Below, piece by piece: positions 57,113 to 64,000 of a DNA stretch of 64,000 nt. A program made the position numbers and the translations under genes. This DNA is from Mixophyes australis (taxonomy: Eukaryota; Chordata; Amphibia; Anura; Limnodynastidae): NCBI GenBank assembly GCA_036250195.1, contig JAVHZZ010000011.1:63674101-63738100 (forward strand), read 5' to 3'. The notes beneath the pieces were generated by a model. It ran no database searches. It was not told where the DNA came from and saw nothing but the letters and a program-made list of their open reading frames with translations. The first letter of the stretch is position 1; every line of letters begins with the position of its first letter.

Positions 57113-57471
57113 TTAACTAACTTCCTGGTGGCGGACTCCTCCCCAGAAACCAGCCATCTTACTAAATTTGTTGAGCGGATCTGCTGAGGTTTGCTCCCGG
57201 TTCCCCCACTAATTCTGATGCTCACCTCCTTTGTCCCCTGTACTTTGCTCTCGACAAGTGCTCACATCTCGCATCAGGCAGCCTGTATCAGCCTACAGAG
57301 CCGTTCCCGATCCGCCGAACGCTGCAGGTGATGCAGAGCGGGGAAATCATCTTCAAGAACAATGTCAAGATCATCATGGTGAGGAGCATGGGGAGGGTGC
57401 CAGGTGAGTGTGAGGACATAGAGTTCATGGAGTGGCAGTGAGTGTGAGTTCAAAGATGAATCTAAGGTAAG
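57113..57471. other. Unassigned stretch
   Basis: No gene seen; moderately GC-rich. Confidence 0.4.
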
Positions 57472-57860
57472 AACTGTATGGCAGAATATGATTTGGGGCA
57501 CTATTGTGGCATAATATGATTTGGGGGCAATACTGTGTGGCATAATGGAATTTGAGGGCAATACTGTGTGGTATAATGTGATTTGGAGGCACTACTGTGT
57601 GGCATAATGTGATTTGGGGGTACTACTTTATGGCATAATATGATTTGGGGGTACTACTGTATGGCATAATATGATTTGGGAGCACTACTGTATGGGAAAA
57701 TTTGAACACGGGGCACTACCGTATGGTATAATATGACTTGGGGGCACTATAGTGGCATAATATGAATTAGGGGCATTACTACATGCCATAATATTAATTG
57801 AGGGCAATACTATGTGGCATAACGAACTGGGGGCACTACGCTGTGGCATAATATGAACTT
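57472..57860. repeat. 31-bp minisatellite, about 12 copies
   Basis: Units of GGCATAATATGATTTGGGGG plus CACTACTGTGT occur at 57508, 57539, 57570 and 57601 (31-bp steps), continuing with more divergence to 57860. Short minus frames with CHT-like repeats derive from it. Confidence 0.9.
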
Positions 57861-58430
57861 CTGCCAATGGGAGTGGCCTAGTGCTTTTTCACGCACAAGT
57901 CTCTGTCACTGTCGACTAATGAAGAGGCCCCAAGAAGTTGCTTTACCGGGGGCCCAAAAGTCCTCTTGGCAGCCCTGTCAGTGAGTCAAGGTGGCAGACG
58001 TATCCAGGTAAATAATCTAAATGTTTCCAATCTCATCAAACTGATGGATCACATCCAATTAGCTCTCACCCACCTCCTCCATCCCCCTTAATTTATATAC
58101 TGTGTTATTTAAAATGAATAGAAAAGACCAACCCAATTACTGTAGTAAAAAGATTATTTTCCTCTGACATTTTACTGTAGATGGAAATACTTTTAATGTG
58201 GCAGTGTAGGTTCAGGAAATCATTCAACAGTTATGTTTTTTTTCTGATATATTTGTTAGCGTTATATTTCATGTGGAATGATTCAATTCTGTCATTACAA
58301 TTTAATTGAAAGAAAAGGGTACTTGTTAATTATATGTGTGCAACTACTCTGTTGTTGCTATTTTGTGGGAGATTTGAAAAAAGCAGAACATTGGTTCCCT
58401 ACAGTGGCACCCGCATAATTTGTGGTATTG
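57861..58430. other. Unassigned stretch
   Basis: No gene seen. Confidence 0.4.
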
Positions 58431-59590
58431 CTGTAGTGTGAGGGTGGTAATGTTGTAGTGTGTTTGGGGGTTAGTATTGCTAACATGGGGGAGAAGGTAT
58501 TGCTGTAATGTGGGTGGGTATTGATGTTGCATGACTGTGTGTGTGTGGGGTATTTATTGCTGTAAATGTCATACTAATAATGTTTTATCGTGGTATTTAT
58601 TGATGTATTGGGGGTGCTAACAAAGTAATGTTGGGGATTATTAGGAAAAAATAGGCCTATTTGTTAAATGTGAATGCTATTGATTTAATGTTGGAGCTGG
58701 TTGGGAGGCCTAGAGTGTTTCCTAGTTGCACAACTTTTCAGAAGGTGAACAGTATCTATCCCTTTTCCAAATAGAGCCCCAGCCTTCCAGGATACAACCA
58801 AGCAGTAACTGAGCAAAGTCATGGGGGTCTTAATATAATGTGGGAGTTAGGCTATTAATTTAATTGTAGTGTATAGGAGGGGCTAATTATTTGCAGGGTG
58901 ATGGTGGGGCAATTTAATTTATTGGTGGGGCTATATAATTTAATAGTGGAGCCTATCAAGTTAAGATGGGGTGATTTGATCTTTAATTTAATGCTGGGGT
59001 GGTTTGAGGGCTATTAATTAAATGTGGGACTGTTTGGGGAGAACGAGATCTATTTATTAAATGTGAATAGGAATTATTTAATGGCAGTGATGGTTGTGGG
59101 ATATAGGTATATTTATTAAATGTATATGCTATTAATTTATTGCCGGGGTAAGGGGGGGTCTCTATTGTAGTTTGGGAGGGAGGTAAGCTATTAATTTAAT
59201 GGTGGACTGTGGGTCAGAGCTAATTATTTAATGGGTGCTATTAATTTATTTGTTCGGCTATGGTGGGGCATATTAATTTAAGGTGAGGTGACTGGATCTT
59301 TAATTTAATGCTGGGGTGGTATTGGGGCTATTAATTGAATATGGAGCTGAGTTTGGGGAGTAGGGCTATTTAATAAATATGTATATGAATAATTTAATGG
59401 TTGTGGAAAATGGTTATATTTATTAAATATAAATGCTATTTCATCTATTGCTGAGACTGTTTGGAGGGAGGGAAATAGATCTATTTATCAAATGTGAATG
59501 CGGTTATTTTAATGTTGGGGTTGGAGGGAGGCCTAATTATAAAATGTGGGTGCTACTGATTTAATGTGGGGAATGGTTGGAGTTTTCGAA
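58431..59590. repeat. Decayed satellite-like block
   Basis: Many short, irregular repeats of CTATTAATTTAATG followed by a G-rich piece such as TTGGGGTGGTTTGGG, and of ATTTATTAAATGTGAATGCTATT. One larger pair, CTTTTCCAAATAG(A)G...CCAGGAT, occurs near 58760-58800 and 59607-59645, suggesting segmental duplication of about 850 bp. No coding capacity. Confidence 0.6.
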
Positions 59591-60147
59591 ATTTCATGTA
59601 CCCATTTTTTTCCAAATAGGGCAACAAACATTCCAGGATCCAGACAAGCAGCAACTGATCTAAAGACACCAGCAGCCACAGGTAGTGAAAGCGACAAGAA
59701 CAGGTAGGAGAGAGCAGGACAGTCTGCCAACTGTCCTGAATCTGGTGGGACAGTCCTGAATTTGGATGACTGTCTTGCTTAGTCAGGAATTGGTCCTACT
59801 ACAAGAACAGTTGGGGGGTATGTCCCGCTTCACACTGTACGTGCACCTAACAGCAGTACACACAGTATTGCCTGTGCATTTGTCTAAAATTATAACAATG
59901 TTACATCATAGACGACCCCTGTCTAAAGTGCCCTAGGCCACCCAGAGCCTTAATCCAGCTCTACGTCAGGGTGTCAGATTGACACCTAGTACTCTGCTCA
60001 AGCCCTTTTGCTGGCAACACATCAGCTTTTTAAGCAAAAGTAAAATCACAATAAAACTGGGCGCTAAGTAATCTATATAGAACCGTGTTAATTACAGTTG
60101 GCCGCTGCTACCTCTGGTTAGATATCTGGTACTAACTAAATATAGAC

Positions 60148-60873
60148 AATATAGAAAAAGTAGAGGATAGCGCTGATTCAACCATAAAATAGTTTAATAT
60201 ACAAATTAGAGCCAAGGGCCTAATTATAAAAATTAGCACAACTGACTAGCATACATACATGGATAATTGTTGAAATAAAATAAATATCGCCAACTTTATA
60301 TACAATTACTTATCATATAAACTGGTGCACCAGCAATGATTAATTGACCAATATATGGCAATATATATATGTAAACAAAAAGATTTAATTCGATCTGTGG
60401 TCCGGACCAATCATGATACAGTAATCAAACCGGTTATTAAGCAAGACCAAAACTATTATGCAGATTATGATGTCATAGAGCTACATAGCGCTATGAAGTA
60501 TAGCATAAAAAAATATGCTATACTTCATAGCGCTATGTAGCTCTATGACATCATAATCTGCATAATAGTTTTGGTCTTGCTTAATAACCGGTTTGATTAC
60601 TGTATCATGATTGGTCCGGACCACAGATCGAATTAAATCTTTTTGTTTACATATATATATTGCCATATATTGGTCAATTAATCATTGCTGGTGCACCAGT
60701 TTATATGATAAGTAATTGTATATAAAGTTGGCGATATTTATTTTATTTCAACAATTATCCATGTATGTATGCTAGTCAGTTGTGCTAATTTTTATAATTA
60801 GGCCCTTGGCTCTAATTTGTATATTAAACTATTTTATGGTTGAATCAGCGCTATCTTCTACTTTTTCTATATT
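60148..60873. repeat. 726-bp near-perfect palindrome
   Basis: Arms 60148-60507 and 60514-60873 (360 bp each) are inverted copies with a 6-base A loop, centre 60510.5, with no indel and only isolated mismatches seen (for example AGAGGATAG versus AGAAGATAG near the ends). A 13-bp direct repeat TTTTAAGCAAAAG lies at 60028-60040 and 60872-60884. The mirrored open frames at 60355-60540 and 60481-60666 exist only because the arms are identical. It could form a long hairpin RNA if transcribed. Confidence 0.93.
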
Positions 60874-60884
60874 TTAAGCAAAAG

Positions 60885-61910
60885 GTCTTTTTACAATTTT
60901 ATAAATCAGCCCCTGTGTTCAGTACTGTAATAGAATATTTTATAATCATTGCTACTGATATAAATATATACACTATTATAATCAGCCAGGTATGTAAAGA
61001 CGAAGGTGCTGTAGGGAGAAGGAACATAAAAAAGAAAATGTAATATAAAGTGAGGTTTGTTTTTCATTGCATTATGTATTTTCATTACTTAAGATTTATC
61101 ATTTTTAATATCGCTGGATTTATTTATTTATGTTTTTTTTTTTAAATTGTATGGACTTTCCTAGTGCTCAAGGTGCTTTGCACAATAAGGGAAATGATCA
61201 GGGTGGGCAGAAGACCAAGCATTGTACATAACTTTATTCTGATGCTTCTTGTTGCACTGCACCAGCAACGTCACATCAGTGTGCACCAATATCGTGCATG
61301 GAGCCCACAGCAGGTGAGCCTGTGTGCTTCATATGCCACGGCTGATTTTTAGTATCAGACCGGCCCTGCCTGCCAGTTATTAAAAATGTTTTCAGTGCTT
61401 TCACAGTGCTGCAAAGGGGATGCAACAACTTTTCTACATACTGTATATTAAAATGTATTTTTGGTCTAGAGGGGCGATTCTGGGCACCTTTAATTCCTCC
61501 TCATTCTGACTCAGCATGAATGAGATCCTAAACTGTGCTGTCTTGCTCGCTACTGCCCTATATCCGTAAATTTTTGTGAAAAAATCCCTAAACGATTAAA
61601 GCAACTAAAAATATACACATTACATTAGTGTATGTGTGAGTCCAGCATGCAGTAATACTAAATTCATGTGGTCACAATAAATATATGAACATAAATTACA
61701 TTTAATAACTCATTTTTAAAATATGACAACATGCATCATTTCTGTATTTAAAATATCAAAATAAAAAATGTATTTTACAATATGTTTGTTTCAATGGTTT
61801 TGGAGAATTAACAAAATAATAAGAATCTTAATTTTAAATGATCATATTCCATACTACAGTAGCACCAGTGTATGACTATAATCAACAATATCAATATGGG
61901 ATTCTATTAT
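60885..61910. other. Unassigned stretch, possibly intronic
   Basis: No exon seen. It lies downstream of the minus-strand exon at 61916-62106, so part of it would be that gene's intron. Confidence 0.4.
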
Positions 61911-61915
61911 CTCAC

Positions 61916-62106
61916 CAATAATCCGAAGGTATTTTTTCTTACTAAAATACGACTGATACACACCAAGAATGTCTTCATTTAGACCTTTCAGAAATTCTTG
62001 TCTGTTAGGAACATCTGCAGGCAGTTCTGAGCTCAGGTACAGGTCAAGATCTTTAACAAAAACTGGATCGCAAGTTAACATTCCCAAAGTGGGATGTAAA
62101 TTAAAA
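61916..62106 (-). CDS. Probable host exon, small Cys-containing secreted domain (minus)
   Basis: Open on the minus strand with no stops: LTCDPVFVKDLDLYLSSELP, then ADVPNRQEFLKGLNEDILGV and YQSYFSKKKYLRIIG. A strong acceptor (TTTTTCTTATTTTTACTTAG) lies just upstream and a donor G-GTGAGATAA ends it, giving a phase-1 exit. Alternatively the ATG at 62132 could start a signal peptide (MLFFLFLLSFNLHPTLG) in the same exon, since the acceptor tract also reads as hydrophobic residues. The residue pattern and the same end phase resemble the plus-strand exon at 63789-63959. The CDP-type start suggests an Izumo/TEX51-like sperm protein domain, but this is a tentative family guess. Confidence 0.45.
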
Positions 62107-62474
62107 CTAAGTAAAAATAAGAAAAAAAGCATAATAAACCATCAAGTTACAGACATTAAGATAACATTCAGTTATGCCCTCTTTGAGTGTCATCATTAAT
62201 ACATCACAATACTGCATATGATCTATATCAGAGCTGAAAAAAATCTGGTTGCCATGGTTACTAAACAAAGCTCCCTGACTACTAGAGAAAGACCCCTGTT
62301 CTCTGTGCTCCAACTCGTTTCAAACCTTGGAGATGGGTTATGGATAACAGCCCCATCTGCAATGTACCTGCCGGGACCCATTAAACCTGTTGCCACTGAA
62401 GCTTTTCTCAGCTTTTCTTTTGCTTAGACTATTTTGGTACTTTTGTTGGTCACAGTGAGCCTGATTACAGTCAT

Positions 62475-63058
62475 GGCCAAAAGTTTTGAGCAGGACACAA
62501 ATATTGTTTTTCCACAGAGTTTGCTGCTTCAGTGTTTTTAGACCCTTTTGTCAGATGTTGCTATGGTATACTGAAGTAAAATTACAAGCATTTCATAAGT
62601 GTCAAAGGCTTTTATTGACAATTACATTAAGTTTATGCAAAGAGTCAATATTTGCAGCGTTGACCCTTCTTTTTGAAGACCTCTGCAATTTGCCCTGGCA
62701 TGCTGTCAATCAACTTCTCGGCCACATACTGACTGATGGCCGCCCATTCTTGCCTAATCAATGCTTAGAGTTTGTCAGAATTTGCGGGTTTTTGTTTGTC
62801 CACCCGCCTTTTGTGGATTGACCACAAGTTCTCAATGCGATTAAGGTCTGGGGACTTTCCTGGTCATGGACCCACAATTTCGATGTTTTGATCCCAGAGC
62901 CACTTAGTTATCACTTTTGCCTTATTGCAAGGTGCTCCATCATGCTGGAAAAGGCAGTGTTCATCACCAAACTGTTCTTGGATAGTTGGGAGAAGTTGCT
63001 CTTGGAGGATGTTTTGGTACCATTCTTTATTCATGACTGTGTTCTTAGGCAAAATTGT
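62475..63058 (-). pseudogene. Tc1-like transposase 3' fragment
   Basis: Minus-strand transposase C-terminus of a Tc1-like element. QFGDEHCLFQHDGAPCNKAK (about 62990-62930) contains the second catalytic Asp. The downstream block, from 62880 leftwards, reads SPDLN then ENLW in the place of the Glu motif, with one stop in the tail. The terminal-repeat-like ACAGTCATGGCCAAAAGTTT is at 62470-62489. The 5' half is missing: the sequence changes abruptly at about 63058 into a SINE-like repeat. It is a different subfamily from the copy at 37390-38692. Confidence 0.82.
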
Positions 63059-63336
63059 GCAATTCTCGACCATGGCCTTATCTGTGTAGAGTTTGTATGT
63101 TTTTCCCGTGTTTGCGTTTTCCTCCGGGTGCTCCGGTTTCCTCTCAAACTCCAAAAACATACTAGTAGGTTAATTGGCTGCTATCAAAATTGACCCTAGT
63201 CTCTTTCTGTCTGTGTGTGTAGGTTAGGGAATTTAGACTGTAAGCTCCGATGGGGTAGGGACTCATGTGAATGAGTTCTCTGTACAGCGCTGCAGAATCA
63301 GTGGCGCTATTTAAATAAATGGTGATGCTGATGATA
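63059..63336 (+). mobile_element. SINE-like dispersed repeat, copy S3
   Basis: CAATTCTCGACCATGGCCTT to GGCGCTATTTAAATAAATGGTGATGCTGATGA, homologous to 6429-6766 (opposite strand) and 40578-40720. It is 5'-shortened and abuts the Tc1 fragment, so it either truncated the Tc1 element or was joined to it by a deletion. Confidence 0.8.
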
Positions 63337-63788
63337 GGTGGTCCATTCTGACACATAACTATTCATAGAAAGTGATAAATGTGTAATATACTAACATATT
63401 AGCCATACAATATCAGCCTCTACTGGTTGTGACTTCTAAAAAAGTGGGCAGTATTTATGCTGTAAGTAATGAAAATACAGAAATATTCCAAGAGAGCAAA
63501 TAAGTTGCTCTGACTGTCCTTTTTTATAAAGCATAATATCTAATAGGTACACAAATGCTGATGTAAGATACATTCGGTGCAAGGGAGATACATACAGAAC
63601 AACCAAGAATCTATTTCTCTTTGAGGTCATAATGCTGTTATTGTTCTACAGTTTAGATTCTAAATTCCATCATCGGTGACTAATCTCAGTGCATGAGATA
63701 TAATGGAATTGAATGAAAAGCATGTGGCTTACTGAATCATCTGTGTCTTTATTTATTTACTACATTGTTTTAATTATTCCTTCTAAAG

Positions 63789-63959
63789 GGTGCATGCTTT
63801 GCTCGGAAGAAGACAGCACGTATATGAAATATGATCTCCAATTCATGTATCAGAAGTTTTTGATGGATAAAACAATTATTCCAGATGCAGTAGAAAAAAC
63901 ATACAACGTATTTTTCAACCAGGAATTCATTAAGAAAAACCCCAAAATCACATTTGTTG
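63789..63959 (+). CDS. Probable host exon, small Cys-containing secreted domain (plus)
   Basis: Open frame: GCMLCSEEDSTYMKYDLQFM, then YQKFLMDKTIIPDAVEKTYN and VFFNQEFIKKNPKITFVG. The acceptor TTTTAATTATTCCTTCTAAAG precedes it and the donor G-GTGAGTGAG follows. A start at 63713 would instead add a hydrophobic leader (SLFIYYIVLII). The CxxC at the start and the exit phase match the minus-strand exon at 61916-62106, with which it also shares the trailing pattern of aromatic residues, KK, then I/V-V/I-G. CxxC followed by YDLQ recalls TEX51/Izumo-type sperm proteins. The gene continues beyond the window. Confidence 0.45.
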
Positions 63960-64000
63960 GTGAGTGAGGCTGTATATGTGACTGTTACTTTGATGAACCT

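Noticed and set aside
60355..60666. Two identical 61-residue open frames on opposite strands
   Set aside because: They are mirror images created by the palindrome arms; no start context or homology.
1..64000. tRNA, rRNA or other structured RNA genes
   Set aside because: None recognised by eye; a covariance-model search would be needed to exclude small ones.

Overview
This is a stretch of vertebrate nuclear DNA, most likely from an amphibian and probably a frog. It has no operons or bacterial gene structure, many decayed transposable elements, simple repeats, and splice-site-bounded exons only at the right edge. The amphibian assignment is an inference from the mix of repeats: sushi-like chromodomain Ty3/gypsy elements, a Gmr1-like element, gamma-type ERVs, Tc1 and hAT relatives, L1/Tx1 LINE pieces, and a SINE-like repeat ending in an ATGATG tail.

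Layout. 1-1390: 5' part of a Ty3/gypsy element on the minus strand (family A). 1391-3745: remnant of a tyrosine-recombinase-like gene, split by a solo LTR (2402-3376). 5590-7602: minus-strand L1-type ORF2 remnant split by a SINE-like repeat. 7603-14492: nearly full-length family A gypsy element (gag, PR-RT-RNaseH-IN, chromodomain) whose integrase is split by a 1562-bp solo LTR. 15010-20500: a second gypsy element (family B, minus), itself split by a 2.5-kb LTR-type element called X here (16447-18951). 20809-21466: another solo LTR. 21467-30209: mostly non-coding, with MITEs, a LINE fragment and fold-back repeats. 30210-32703: second copy of X. 33126-37245: tandem arrays and two clean hAT-type MITEs. 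37390-38692: Tc1-like transposon. 39374-40490: second tyrosine-recombinase-like remnant. 42080-57112: Gmr1-like Ty3 element (minus) interrupted by an endogenous retrovirus (44783-56000, plus). 57472-59580: tandem repeats. 60148-60873: near-perfect 726-bp palindrome. 61916-63959: two divergent, apparently related exons that look like host sequence, separated by a Tc1 remnant and a SINE-like repeat.

No mobile element here looks intact: every pol has stops, frameshifts or deletions. Nesting gives relative ages. Gypsy B is older than X1. The Gmr1-like element is older than a ~330-bp insert with a 14-bp duplication, which is older than the ERV. L1 is older than its SINE-like insert. The best new leads are the X family with its conserved promoter and ultra-short GT...AG segments, a self-priming signature in family A, the three-LTR ERV mosaic, the large palindrome, the two tyrosine-recombinase-like remnants, and the paired exons at the right end.
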